Counted from the first letter of the stretch, positions 33,243 through 46,420 are shown. The stretch: DNA of 64,000 bases from Phanerodontia chrysosporium (GCA_001910725.1 MJGA01000021.1:464331-528330); one strand, 5' to 3'. The notes: a model not told the origin generated them from the letters alone. A program made the numbers and translations.

Positions 33243-35634
33243 TCATGACTCCTCTTTCTTGAGCCACTCCTCGCCGGAGCTGGCATTGTTCGCCTCCGCT
33301 GCATCGACAGCCTCCAGAAGCTCAGCTTCTGCGTCTGCGTCTGCGTCTGCATCGGCGTCGGGTTCAGCCTCGGCGTCCGCTTCCGCGTCAGCGTCGACAT
33401 CACCGTCCGCATCCTGGTCGACCTCCATCGCATTCGCACGGTGCTTGTGCGCGGACGCAGCGCCTTGCGAGGGTGCTGGCGCCTCGGGAGGGGAGCGTGG
33501 AGAGCCGCCGTTCTGCGTCGTGGGTGCTGGCGTATGCCCGTTTGTCACGGGCCTCGACACAGGCTCAGGGCTGTCGACGCGTGGCGTCGGCATCCGCGAA
33601 CCTTTCTTGCTTCGCGACGCCGCACGCTCAAGCTCATAAGCCGCGTCATCTGCCTCCTGACTACTGCTGTTCTGCATGGTGGAGATCGGCGGTGGCGTCG
33701 GCGGCGAACGTTGTGTCGATCGCTGCGAGTGAACGTCAACCGGGTGCGCAGGAGACCCAGGGCGTGTCCGCGACTCGTGATAGACGTAGGACCCGCTCGG
33801 AATAATTTGCGTACCCGACGGACCGAGGGCTCGTCCAGACATCTGATGCGCAGGGAGCGTGTCCGTGCGGTGAATCGAGCGCGACGAGTCTTGCGAGGAA
33901 ATGTGCATGCTGCGCCCATTGGTGGGTGGGTGCTGCATCGCAGCTGCAGAGGGGTGCACGGCCGCGGGTCCGTGGTTTGCCGCAAGTTGCTGTGCGTCGA
34001 GCGTTCCGCGACGCTCTACGCGCTTCATTTTCTTGCGGCACCTGTCGCAGACAGTGCCAGGGCCCTCGGGTCCTGGCCCCCACTTTTCGACGCATTTGCC
34101 GTCTTTGTAGCGGCCTGGCTGACCACATTGGCGGCAGATGCGTTGACCAGCAGAGTTCGTGGGAGGATATCCACCGCTGGCGATGGAGGTTGTTCCAGGG
34201 ATCTGACCTGCGGTGGAGGCTATGGAAGATGAGCGCAAGATCGTCAAAACAAAAAGGCCCAAACTTACTCTTCTTTACTGGCGCGCCAGTAACGGGTGGC
34301 GCAAAGATGTGAGTCTGAATAGTGTTGTGGTGGGTGAGAGCATTGCCAGGGACGCCTGGGCCTTGTGGTACGCCACCCGGGAGAACTGTCGAGCCGGACA
34401 TCGAGGGATGGAGCGAATGATGCGAAGACCCGCGGGAACGGGAGTGATGCTGCGGCACGGCCAAGTATTCGCGCTCGTTTGAGAGCGAGCGGTGGCGACG
34501 GCTGTGGAGATGGGGATTCGGTGAAAGATGTTGCTGACCGGGAACACGCGTGATGGGGTTCCCATTAGCATCGATGTCCTCGCCGGTCGTGGCCTCGAGA
34601 ATCATCTCGTCGATGCTCGATCGGCTACGTGAACGCGAACGAGAGCGAGACGTGTCGCGATGCTCGCGGCGGCCGCGGTGCGGAAGGCGCGAAGACTGGC
34701 CTTGCGCATCGGTGTACCGGATTACGGGCTCGCCATCGCGGCCACGCCGGTAGCTTGGATGCGCATGAACGTACGGGGAGTCCGCGGGTACCGGGTGTTG
34801 CAGCGAAGGGGAATGTTCGACGTGCCCATTGGGCTAATCATGTTGTGAGCAAACGAGGTAGAAGTACGTCGCGCTGCAACTTACCGAATAACGGCTCAGC
34901 TCGTGATCGCGGTCGCTGCGGGCGCGCTTCGCTGGAGGCGGGCCACCTGGGCCGGTGAGAGCATACGCGGAGCCGTCGAGACTGCCCGAACGCGGGCGGA
35001 CGCGGGATGATGACGTCGGATGAGATGATGTTGGCTGTAATGATGATCAGCGGCGCGCGCGACTTTCAAGGAAGGATGCACGCACTGGAAGGCCTTGTTT
35101 GCTGTGGGGGAACGCGACGGCGTACGGCGGCGGGCCGTTCTTTGACACGAGAACGCCCCCGCGAGAAGCCATGATATTCGAGAAAGAGATGCGGGCATTC
35201 GCGGCTGCTGTTTCAGCCTCGACGATGTAGTGTTCGCAGTCTATCCAGTTTTCTTGGAGACGCGTGAGTCGAGCCTCGAGCTCCTCTTTTTCGGCGAGGA
35301 GGCGGGCAGCACGCGCCTCGAGCTCGGCAATGTAAGAGTTCTCGTCCTGAGGCTCGGCGGGGGCGTCGGTGGCCGCGGGGGACTGCTTCTGGTAGCTGGA
35401 GAGCAGCCGCTCGGCCTTCTCCGCGCGGCGTCGCGTGTCCTTTAGCTCGCGCTTGAGGCTCTCGGTTTCGTGATAGCTGTCGCTCAAGAGGGATGCGAGC
35501 TGGGCGGGCGAGTCCTGCGGCGAGGCGGCGGGCGCGTGGGGAAGGGACGAGGCGGTGGGGGCGGGCGCGGCGAGGAGCTGGGGCGACCTCGACAGCGGCT
35601 GTGGTTGCGGGGCTGGCTGTGGCGAGACGGACAT
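33243..35634 (-). CDS. GATA-like zinc-finger transcriptional regulator
   Basis: The N-terminus (MSVSPQPAPQPQPLSRSPQL) is followed by a coiled coil (ESLKRELKDTRRRAEKAERL, then LEARAARLLAEKEELEARLT). Middle exons are low-complexity (DTSRSRSRSRSRSSIDEMIL). The finger is RICRQCGQPGRYKDGKCVEK followed by PGTVCDRCRKKMKRVERR: C-x2-C-x25-C-x2-C, longer than the C-x2-C-x17-18-C-x2-C of GATA factors but ending in the same basic tail. The C-terminus is very acidic (alternating D/E-A, 33,329-33,430) and could be an activation or chromatin-binding region. In basidiomycetes this finger type is thought to be DNA-binding; targets are unknown. At least three introns. No frameshift seen. Confidence 0.8.
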
Positions 35635-36002
35635 GGCGAGCGGGACGGCGAAGCCGCGAAGAAAGGTGGCGACGGTCGTGGAGATGGAGGCGAGAATGTT
35701 GGAAACGACCAGCCCGACGCTGCGGACGGTGTCGGCGGGGCAGGAGATGGGGGGAGGGGGAAGAGAAGGGGCGGGCGGGGGAGCGGGTCGGCGGCGCGCA
35801 TTTTGAGGAAAGAGGCGACTCCCGGATTTCTATTTGGGGAAGGCCCTCCTTTCCCGATGACGCCCCGCTCTCGAGACCCTGGACACCACTCCCATCAAGG
35901 GCTCGGGATCCGAATCCCGCCGGCGCTCTCCGCCCGCGCGCCGAGACCCCCGGTCACCCCGGCGTCAGCCAGCCGCCCTTGTGGGGACTTTCACTTTTTC
36001 CA

Positions 36003-36260
36003 TGTCGACCTCGTCGTCTTTCGGCCGGCCGTCGTTGTCCTCTCCGTCGCCCACGTCGCCACTGCCGACGCCGCCCGCTCCACGCGCGGCGCAGCACACG
36101 CCGGCGCACGCAGCGCCGCCAGGCCTTTCTCCGAGCATTGACAATCCATGGAACACTTGGACGTCTGATACACGCGGTTGCGGCTCTCTTCGGTCATGCG
36201 TATCACGCTCTTGAACTCTCGGCGGGCAAGAGACCGCCCTCCTACCTCCCTCGTATGTCC
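36003..36260 (+). CDS. Possible small protein
   Basis: An ATG at 36,003 opens MSTSSSFGRPSLSSPSPTSP, a serine/proline-rich stretch reaching PPGLSPSIDNPWNT. Allowing one missing base, it continues LGRLIHAVAALFGHAYHALE, which could form an amphipathic or membrane-associated helix, to a stop at 36,262. It would be divergent from the zinc-finger gene. No family was recognised; it may be chance. Confidence 0.25.
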
Positions 36261-36263
36261 TAG

Positions 36264-39200
36264 TTCGACGTGAGGTATGTCGTAGGCATCGTTGCCTCGA
36301 GTGTCGCTGACGCTGTGCGCCGCAGAAAATCAGGCGCATATAGTCGCCCGCTCGCCGACTGCGTTAGACCGGCCGCGACCTCCACCTACGTATGGTCGAT
36401 ACGTCAGAGAGTATCCCCCGGCAACTTTGTCATCGCACCCTGAACCTCCGTATGGCCCGGAGGACGCTTCCGCATGATCGGCACAGGTTCGCCCGCTGCC
36501 TATAGCATCCCCGTCTAGGCACATTCTCATGCGCCTCTTTCATTTAGGCACACCGCGGCCTGGCGTCGCTGCTCCTGGGACCGAGACGTCTGTCGAGGTT
36601 CTCGCGCGCACGCTGCAAACGGCAACGACTTCAGCCCGCGTCAGCTGAGCTCACAAACGGCCTCCGCCCCGCATCCGCGCCTCCCACCCGAGCCGTGTGC
36701 AGGTGCGCGCAGCACGGGAGCCATTCAGCGAACACTGTGAACGCGGCGGACATGCGCCCGTGCTGGGGCGTCGTTCCGAGCGTGCTGGCCGCCTTCCGTC
36801 GGCAAGGAGAGCCTCGAGGCGGCAGACTCCCAGGCCCATGACCCGCCAAGTGCGCAGCCCCCTGCCGCCGCCGAGATCCCGCTGACGTCGGGCGACAGAG
36901 GCGCGGGGGGTGCGCGGGGTCTCGGATACGCGCCCGCCAGCCCCTGATGCGCTGGGCCGCGCGGGCGCGCTCAATGCGTTGGTCCGATTCTGGGCCCAAA
37001 AAGGGAATCGGAGTCGGCGCAACAAGGGTTTTGCCCGAGCCCAGTCCCACCCGCCCGCCCACGTGCCTTCGAATGGAAAATCCGCGCCGCTTGCGCCGCA
37101 GCGCACGCCTTACTCGCCCGTTACGTACTTTGGCACTTCGGCGTCGTGCCGGCGACTCCTGCGCGCACAGCCGACGCACGCCCTGACTCTCGGGCGCCGA
37201 CCCACTCGCGGCCAGTTTCAACCCGCCCCTGTTCGACGCCCACCTCCGCGCCCAAGCCCACCCCCGCGCGCCCACGCCTCGACGTCTGCCACCGCCCCCG
37301 CGCGGCCGTCACTGCGACCTCGAGGCCTGGGCTGCCCGATAATCGATCAGATAGCGCCGCGGAGTCCGCCCGCCCTGCGCAGCCCAGCGCAATGTTGGTC
37401 TGCATCCGCATGCGCGCGCGCGTCCATACCCACGCTCCCCCCAGGACCGCGCGCGGCTTCCTGCGGCCGCGCGGTCGCGCGGAGGGCCGTGGACGCTCGT
37501 TGGCAACGCCGTTGCAACGAGGCCGCCGGGCGCACCGCGTCATGTGTCTCCCGCTACCCAACACGGCAGCGCAGAGCCTCGCCGACGCCCACACTCGTCA
37601 ATCAGCCGGCCCCCTTCGATGATGGCTGATCCTCCACGCCCACAGCCCAGGCGCCACCGTGGGCACTCCCTGGCGCCATGCGTCTGCAATCGCCACTCCG
37701 GTACCGTCATCTGGAGCGCCAGCCGCGCCCCCGCGCTCTTGCGCACACACAACTCGCCACTGCAGGAGGCGTAGGCAGCTGGATGTACAGTAGCAATCGT
37801 CTAATAAACCCGCATTTCGTTGACCAGCCCGTCCGACACGCCAGCCGCTACGCCGCACGGCACGTTGTGCATCGTGCTGACCCGTCCCTGCGGCCCGCCG
37901 CAGAACCCGAGCCTCGAGCTCGCCGCACAATTGTCGCGCCGAACAGCGCGCGGGCTCTGTTCGGCATGCCCGCCCTGCCCTCGGGCTCGAGACCAGTGCT
38001 GGGAACGAGCGCGAGCGAGAAGTACGGAAGCCTTGCCCGTGGTGCCCCCCTGCACACACAGGGCCCGCGTCCGAGCGTCCGAGCGTCACAGCCGCGCTCG
38101 CCGCCAGTGGCGCCCGGCGGCTCGCCGCGCTGCACGAACCACAGCGCAGCATCCTCGAAGCAGCAGCCGCGAGGCGTGCGTCCTGCGGCGTCTTCGCACC
38201 AAAGGCTGCGGGGGTGGCTTTACGCTCCCCCCCTGTGGCGGCCCACGCCTGCGCGCACGCTAGAATGGAATCGCACCCGCAGCGCGCACTGCCGGGGGCC
38301 CGCCACACACTCGAGGCCCGGGCCTCGCCCCGCCACGCCATGCGCGCGCGCCGCAGCGGACGGCTCCCGCACGCTTTCCGCTTCCCGCCAGGGTCCCACC
38401 GAGAGCCCACGCGCCGTGCCACGGTCGCTCGGATCGCGAGGCGATACCACGGCGGGCCGACGAGCGACGTACTGAATGCCGAGGGTCGCGCCCTGCTGCG
38501 TCAGATGACCCTCCTCCTCGGCGGATGGCGGACTCGCAGCGCAGGACAGGGCTGGGGATGATGGAAGAGCTGGGAGGCGGCTAGTCGTCACCGCCAGTGG
38601 GGACTGCCCATCCGCGAATCGGACAGCTTTCGGAACTTCCGTGTAGCCTTCCCACTACGACTGCTTGTTGCCTGTGGGCTGTCCGTGCGATGCTAGTAGG
38701 CAGCCGCAGGTTCTCTCGTAAAAGGCTGACCGAAGGGATGAGCACCTTCTGCTGTTTGCTTCTGACCCGTAGCACCACGCCATACCCCCTGTCATGCCGC
38801 ACTCCGGCATTATGTCGGTCCTTACTGGCTTTGGTACTGCTATCTCCAGCATGCATCCCTCATACCACTGCGCTCCGTAGAGATGTGCAGCCTGAGGTGA
38901 GTTGTTCGTACCCTCGCTCATTGGCTGTTTATATGCTTTGCTCACCTTTTCATCGTGCCCTGCTGCTCTCGCAAGCCTCACTGTCTAGCGGGAAATTTGA
39001 AGCCTTCAAAATGTGCGCCTGTCTCCTAAGCACTGGTATCGGCGATCACTGAGCTCTTCTTTTCCAGGCAGGCCGTACCTGAGCGCCGCCCCAACCTCTC
39101 GCGCATCGGTCGTGCGCGTGCGGACAGGCCGCGCGGGGGAGACGACTGCACCAAGCACGACTGCAGCTCGGGGATCTGGCGAACGCAATCGACAAGCGGC

Positions 39201-40503
39201 CGCGGCAGAGGCACAATAAGCTCGCTGGCGTCCGCTAGCGGCCCCCGTGCCCATGCCAGTGCGCCGCCCAGAGGCTCTCTGTCGCCGCCTGTTTTCTACG
39301 CTCGGTGTGCTGCACGGCCACGGCCGCCCGCTTAGCGGCTCCGCTGGTGCCACATATTACGGCCGCGCACCGTCAATGCAGCTAGTCGACGGTTAGTGGT
39401 CACTTGCACTGCGTCATGCTCTCAGAGCGTGTCTGGCTCCTGATGCTCGGCTGTCTCCCGGGCGCGCCGTTCCTGTGCGACGCGCTTCGTCCATGATATG
39501 CCGCTCGCAGCCTAGCGACGGAAGCCCCTAGTGTGTAGACTGGCACCGACATGTCTTTGGTCAGGCGATGTTGACGTTAGGCTAGTTGTGAATGGGCCCG
39601 CAGCTGCTACGGCATCGGACCCTCGACGGGTGCGTTCTTTTGCTCGTATTAGGTTCGTTCTTGTACATCTACCAACGTTCTGACCAGGCAGTAGTGGATG
39701 CGTCTACATAGAAGGTGGCATGCCTCGCGGGTACGCCGCCTACACGCTCCTTCCGCACGGCCAAGGACGCCCTTTCTCGAAGGATCGCCCATTGTCCCGC
39801 TCTAAGTGCAGCGCGCCCCGGCATGCGCACCCACCCGTGTCCTGGCGACGCTCGGAGCCCATATCTACCCCGTCTGGGGTACTTGGGCGGTGCAGAGGAG
39901 GAGCTCGAGCGCAGGGGAGCGATGCCGCTCGCACCGCCGCGCGGTCGCCTGCACTATCAGGATATCGCAAGGCGGACACGCCGGGTCAGTCGCGGTGGTG
40001 TTCCGGTGCCAAAGCTGTGACTCGCTGGATAGGCTGTCGCGCCTGCAGATAGAGGATTGCCGGACGACCACTCCTCGCGAAAACTCTGGAGGCTTGCGGG
40101 GAGACAACGTCGGATATACGAGAGTATTTACATAGGAAGTGTGGCTACAGGCTGTAGCTCGATGAAACACAGGCGAATCGTCGTCGAGGACTGTCGGGAC
40201 GAACGTTCCTGTGGAGCTGATCAGGGAGAACGTGCCCATAAAAGGCAAAAATGGGGAAATGAGCAGCGGCCGGGGTATGACTCGGAATGGGCGGCTTGGT
40301 CGTCCCTTCAGCCGTCACTTGCACAGCGACCACGACGGCCAACCAACATCGCCAGATATCCCAGCTCTCTGCTCTCTCTTACCCTCTGCTCCTGCTTTTA
40401 TATTCTCTACGTCTTGCATTAACTTTCAAGACCCGGTCTCCATCATCTCCTTGTATCTCGGTCTTCGTCGACTATCTATCCAATTACAACTACCTCTAGT
40501 TTA
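36264..40503. other. Long GC-rich stretch without a recognisable gene
   Basis: About 4.2 kb, very GC-rich from about 36,500 to 38,600. Frames on both strands are long only because stop codons are rare at this composition; none gives a known motif, a splice pattern or a low-complexity pattern like its neighbours. The last 130 bp (40,370-40,500) are pyrimidine-rich and look like the core promoter of the BCAS3-type gene. Confidence 0.5.
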
Positions 40504-43500
40504 ATGCCAGTCAAGAACAAACGCAATGGTCAATCCCGCAAACAGCGAACTGAAGCACTGCCAATCATGTACTCTCATTCTCTCGAGGACACACCGTCCA
40601 CGTCGGCTGCGTCGTCTCCAGCGGACCATCCCCCGGCTTTCGAGACCGCCACGGCACCGACCGCCTTCGACCCGGGCACGGACTACGCACGCGAGGAGGT
40701 AGCACACGAGGGTTTCGAAGGGGATCTGCTGGGATCGCAGTGCGCAGACCCGCCGCGCAGCGAGGACGAAGCACCGCTGCCCGTGCCGCCTCCGTCTGCG
40801 ATGCGAGAGGCGTCGCTCCCCGAGAGCAAGGTCGGGCCCGAATCCCCAGCACTCAATCCAGAACCCCTGGTCGACGCAGACATCGCCGAGAGCCCGGAAG
40901 TGCAGGAGCGCGGGCATGTGCGGTCTCCAGTTCTCGCCCGGTGAGTACCGCTTTGTTCGCGGCCCCTCCTTCCTGCCTTCTCGTACACGCAAGATGGATA
41001 TCTTTGTCTCGTGCAGTCGGATCACGTCCGCTGTGAGCGCCGCAGCGCTTTTGTTGCGGCGGCCCATGCTCCGCTCCACTCAGCTATCCTGGCCGTGCTT
41101 ACCGTCTCAGGGGTGTGCATCCGTGCACGCGCATGACGACGTGTATTCAACGCGACGGGCCGCTGCTGTCTCCTCCAGAGTTGGCCCAATGGACCTCTGC
41201 ACGTGTTCCCCGCGTCCCGAAACCGAAGCGGCAGCGTACTGACCGCAAACATAACAGGGAACCCTCCGCCCTCGAGTCGTTCTCGCGCACCATCCGCGGT
41301 TATGTTCCGTCCTCTATTCCAATCCCATCTGTCGCGCCGACCCCGCCGCGTGTCTCCCGTCCTTTGTCCTTCGGCACACTCCTTTCCCCTACCCGATCCA
41401 CGTCCTCGTCGCACAGTCGGGGTGCGGACTTAGGCGAGACCACGAAGCGGCGCGGGAGCGATGTGAGCCCGGACCAGCGCATGCGTTGGCATGAGCAGCG
41501 GCCGATCTCTGAGGAGAACGACGGCGCCGTCTTTAGTCTCGACGAAGAAGTCGCGACAGAATCCGTTCAGCCCTCGTTCTCGACGCGTTATCCGAGCTCT
41601 AGCAACGCAGAAGACATCGTATGGACGAGCTGGGATAGCATTGAGGCAGGTGATGTCACCCCGAGGTCCGTGAGCCATCGCGCTTGTACATTATCGGATA
41701 GCTTACCAACCCGTTGCAGGCGGGTACTTCTGGTCGGATACCCCAGCGGGTTCCAGATTTGGGATTGCTCTAATCTTGGGTCAATCTCAGAGATCTTGAA
41801 CCTGTCTGGACCGGAGTGGACTGACGTGCAGATGGCTGCCGTCCTACCCAATCCGCTCGCGGCGAGTTCGTCTGACCCGCTGTCCGGACGGCGCCCTGCA
41901 GTCGGTATAATGTACGTTGCGCGTTTATGTAGCTCTTCACATAGCTGACAGCGGGTTACAGTCGGTCGCCCAAGCAGGGCGCCACAGAGTTCCTTGTGTA
42001 CTCGTTGCGTTCACACGTTGTCGTCAAGTCTATCAAGCTACCGTCCCTTGTATCCTTCACTGCTTCGCGGGATTTCGTTGTACTGGTAAGCTATCTTCGT
42101 TAAGCAGCTTTGCATCCGCTGACGTATTTTGTAGAGTACGACGCAGCCTCCTGCACTTCATGTTTTGTCATCACGGACCTTTGCTTCACTGTATAATATC
42201 CCCTCTTCATCACTCGTTACCTTCGCACATCACACGTCCTCATTAACATCGGAAGCACCCATTGTATCATCACTACCCGTAGATCAAACCCTCCACTCAT
42301 CTCAATCGGTTATACCCCGTCCCATATTCTCTTTATCTAATCGACTCCTTGCATACGCCGCGCCGCCGCCGAAACCTGAATCCCCTCTCGAATCGCCGTC
42401 AAGGCTCCCTCGTACGGGATCGCAAAGCTCGGACGACGGCACGATCAAGTTCCCCACGACGCAGGCAGAGCTTGGCTCCGCTGCCGTAAAGATCGGCGGC
42501 AGCGTCCTGAGCGGCATGAAGGTGCTCGGCGGCATGGCCTTTACAGCGGCACGGGCAGGTGTCTCAGCCGCTGCGACCGCGGCGGAACGCAGGTACTCAG
42601 CAGATGCTAGTGCCACCGGCGCGTCAGGCAAGTTCTTCTCCCGGAGCGCACCCGCAGATAGTGGGCGGGACGAACATCGTTATACCCAGACGACCGGGGA
42701 TATCGCTCCCGACATCATAGAACCTGCGACGGCCGAGAAGCAGGAGCCGGTCGATGTCGCCCACTATATCACGGTGGTAGACCTCGCACCTCTCGCTGTG
42801 GACGCTTCGCAAGTCCCGGCGCGCGTCGCCGAATTTTTCGTAGGCAAGAATCATCCTATCAGCCTCATCCAGTTTTCGCACGATGGCACATCGCTCATGG
42901 TAGCGACGCGCGGCGGCCACACGATGAAGGTGTACCAACTTCGACCTGCGCGGCGCGGTCGTAATGCAACGGGTGCCGATGGCGGATTGCTACCGCCATG
43001 GCACACTTACGACCTCCGACGCGGACGCACATCAGCCGTCGTAGAAAGCCTCACCTGGGCGCACGACGGCCGCTGGATGGCCGTCGCGACCGAGAAGGGC
43101 ACCGTTCACGTCTTCGCAACAAACCCTTATGGCGGACCGGCGGACGAGCAAAGCCACCTCAATGGGCGGGTGATGAACCCGAAGGAAGTGGTACGTCGTC
43201 GCAATCCGCTACGCTCCCATGTACTGATGTCCCCATGAATTAGCAGCCGCTGTCGACGGAGCTCCAGCCCCTCATCCGATTGCGCGTCCAGCGGCCGCAA
43301 GGTCCTGACGCGGTCTCGGTCCCGCTGGCGTGCACTTTCCTGCCGCAGTCGACGCACCTTCCGTCGTCGCTATCCTCAACGTGGGTTTGACCTTGTCTTA
43401 ATCTCGTACACATTGATCTCATGTACCACCAGCCACTCACACTTCCAAGACACGCTACTTTTTGACCCCCGCGATGGCACGCTGTCTCTACGCCGGATTG

Positions 43501-44632
43501 TGCTGGCAAGGCAGACGCGGGAGCGTGTTCCCTCTACGTTTGGACCTGTGTCGCTTCCCGGAAGTACCAGCATCTCCCTGCCAGGAACCGGCACCCTATC
43601 TACGCAGACGACGACCGGCAGTCCTCGTGCACCTTCTGCTCTCACGAAGATGATGGCCCGCTCAACAGAGCTCGTCGCCACCGAACACGTTGTGGCGACT
43701 TGGGTACTTCAGAGAGCGAAGGACTGGAAGGTAGTACGGCGGCCCGTACGCACGGCACAGCCTCGGAGGCGTCCCTCGCGCATTGCCAAGGCCGAGTGAG
43801 TCGTACGTTTCAGCTGCTAGTGTGTAGCTACTGACATATCGGTGTACAGCTGGCTTGCGCAGGCGGAGCTCTCGACGCACTCGCGCTGCACGCGCATCCT
43901 CCCGCGATCCGTGTACCTTGCCCATCAGTTCGCATTCTACACCCTGGGCGAGGATTACCACGGCCTCCTGCGCACCTACAACTTCGATGTGCCCGCTATC
44001 AAGGTGGAAGTCCGACGGCAGATTGAGGTGAACGCGTCGGGCACATCGATGAGCGAGTCGTTCGTGTCTGGCTCCTCGCTGCCGTCGCAGTCTGGATTCT
44101 CTACGTCATTTGACGAAGCCGTGTCCGTGGACATGCGGACGCTGAAGCCCTCGCCGCCAGTGCTGCCCATGTACCCCAACGGCCCTCCGTCGCGCTCGTA
44201 TAGGAACTCGATCCCTATCCGTAACGTCGCGGCGGGCATCAGCGATGGCATGACAGAGGGCCTTGGGCGGCTCCGGCGCGAGATCGGTAAGGTGCGCTCA
44301 CCGCGCCTCGCTCCGAAGGGCGACTCGTTGTCGACGTCGGTTCCACTGGAGTTCGATGAAGAAGATGAGGATTTCATGCCGCAAGGCCTAGCGAGCAGCG
44401 GCGACGAGAACGAAGACGCGCTGTCGCGTGGGACATCTCGCGAGGCGGCGTCCTTGTCTACCCCGTCGACGAACATCGAGCCTCTGCCGGCCGAGGAGGA
44501 CGGAGACGCCCTTTGGGAGGGTGGGGCCCGGAGGACAAGCAGGCAGTGGAGGAGGTGGAGCAGTTCGACGACATCGCTGTCGGCTTCCTAGACGAGGATG
44601 CAGGGCTTGCGCAGCCCATTCGTCGCCGGTGA
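40504..44632 (+). CDS. BCAS3-domain WD40 protein
   Basis: A large multi-exon gene. After a disordered start (MPVKNKRNGQSRKQRTEALP), the propeller begins at DIVWTSWDSIEAGDVTPR and RVLLVGYPSGFQIWDCSNLG, then ISLIQFSHDGTSLMVATRGG, VVESLTWAHDGRWMAVATEK and GTVHVFATNPYGG. SHFQDTLLFDPRDGTLSLRR and DWLAQAELSTHSRC match the BCAS3 domain. The C-terminus is acidic, ending in EQFDDIAVGFLDEDAGLAQP. One base is missing near 44,522 (GAGGGTGGGG), between DALWEG and GPEDKQAVEEVEQF. In animals BCAS3 binds phosphoinositides at the forming autophagosome with PHAF1; the fungal protein is presumed related. Exons between 40,940 and 41,250 and near 43,380 are uncertain. Confidence 0.85.
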
Positions 44633-45066
44633 CAGCTCGCTGGGAAGAACTAAGGAACATGGATCATGGCAAGTAGATGTATGATAGGCAGGCGGGATGT
44701 AATGCATACAGAAGGCATAAGTAGTTGTACACATAATCATAGGCTTGTGGATTTCAGTAGGAGAAGTGTAGGTAGCATGTTGTGTAGGGGGTTCAATGGA
44801 GATGTAGGTGTCAGAACATGATGAAATCACTGAGAATATTGGTGAATGCTCACAATCAGAGCTGTTGACAATATGCCCTATATATGAACTACCAGAAGGA
44901 GGCCTCTTTGCACTCAAAGACTCCTTGCTGACACAAAAGAGTTGCAAATCCAGTAACCTTTTGTGGTCAGGGATCTCTCCACTCAGGCAAAAGGTCGCTG
45001 GCTGAAATATACTTTTTACCTCTCACATTTGTTCAAAAATAAATTGAAACAATGGCTACTTGGCTA
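44633..45066. other. Intergenic, AT-rich transition
   Basis: Composition turns AT-rich immediately after the BCAS3-type gene, and mobile elements begin. No gene was found. Confidence 0.5.
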
Positions 45067-46420
45067 CAGTGGCTGCCAAAAATAACGCAACAAGACTAGG
45101 CGCCGACTGCCTTTTGACATGCATTGGCCTGGATATATTCATAAATGCACGTATATCAATATACATAAACATCCGGCGTCTAGACAAAATGTATTCTCAT
45201 TGCTGCTCTGCTCCACCATAGACGCCCATCCCGCTCTCTCTTTCCGACGGAGCGCGCCGCACACCCAGCCAGCCAAGGCTGGCGGGGTGGTGCGCCAGCC
45301 TTCTCTTTCTCTATCACTTCCCCTCTCTGTCCCATTCTCAACCCGCGTAGCACGGTCTCCGTTCTTGTAGCCAATTAAATTCATATATCATTCATTTATA
45401 CAACAGAGTGTGCTTGAATATTCTTGTGATTATTGAAGGGCTCACCGTGACAAAAACTGTCTCACAAGATAAGTGACCAATCAAAACCCCTGAAGCCATC
45501 AGTGATGTGCACCACCCTGTAACCCTGGACGGTACCACTAGACTTGCCGATTTGACATGGCTCATAGAGCGTCCGCCTTCGTCGTGTCTCCTTAGCTCAC
45601 GCTACCACGACGAAGGTGAGAACGATATATATACTAGCACGAGCTCACGCTACCACGATGAAGCTCAATTATACTTGTTCCGTTCTACAGTCTGAGTGTA
45701 TCGACATATTGTCAGATTCCACCCCATCCTGCTCGGTGTGCGTCGTCATTCCTCCACCACACCCTTCTCTCTTCACGAAAAAATTCCACAAACATTCCTA
45801 CACATACTTTGTCATAAACTACACGTATAACAGTCCTCACTCCTACCAAACGTGCCCGCATATGGGAATTTCTTGCTACTGGACTCACACAAACTGAAAT
45901 CGCCAACAAACTTGGTGTACACCGCTCACAAATCTCCCGCATCATCTCCAAGCTTCGTGAAGACAACAACAACTACAATGTCAACAAGAAGCCAGGTCGC
46001 CCACGTGTTTTTGATGACCGTTATCTCTGCCGTGCAGGTCGTGCAATCACAAGCGGTGAGTGCGCAGACGCTACCAAGGTTCGACATACTGTATTCCCCC
46101 ACATCTCAGTCTGAACTGTCCAACGTGAACTCTCAAGCATTGGTCTGAAGGGACGCATTCGTCGTACCAAGCCCCTTCTCTGTTCTATTCACACTCAATG
46201 AAGTGGTGAATGTGGGAGAAAACACATCGCAGGATAGAGATGGAGAAGTTGGAAGACAGTTATCTTTTCTGTTCATGATAGAGTCCAGAGTACAATTTTT
46301 TTTTGGCTCAGATATGGAAAGCAATACTGTCAGAGGAGGGCATCCAGGAGAGGAGTTTCTACCACGGACGAATTTGCTCAAAATAGGTGGTAAAATACGG
46401 ACGAGAGGAAAGTATTATGC
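45067..46420 (+). mobile_element. Decayed Tc1/mariner element
   Basis: It opens with CAGTGGCTGCCAAAAATAAC after TA (45,065-45,066), the same inverted repeat as the MITE at 1,828. It contains a broken transposase, but a matching right repeat was not found, so the right border given is only the end of transposase similarity. Confidence 0.65.
45838..46420 (+). pseudogene. Tc1/mariner transposase relic
   Basis: The first half reads RARIWEFLATGLTQTEIANK, LGVHRSQISRIISKLRED and KKPGRPRVFDD, the paired helix-turn-helix DNA-binding region of Tc1 transposases with the G-R-P-R linker. It then shows an in-frame stop (HISV*TVQREL) before IGLKGRIRRTKPLL. A further fragment at 46,290-46,400 (RVQFFFGSDMESNTVRGGHP, then GEEFLPRTNLLKIGGKI) matches the region just after the first catalytic aspartate, with that aspartate itself lost (MIES where SDES is expected). 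The third catalytic residue is missing. It cannot be functional. Confidence 0.8.

Noticed and set aside
36631..38561. Several overlapping frames of 150-270 codons in the GC-rich region
   Set aside because: They occur in many frames on both strands at once, are rich in R, A, P and G, and show no motif. This is the effect of GC-rich DNA with few stops.
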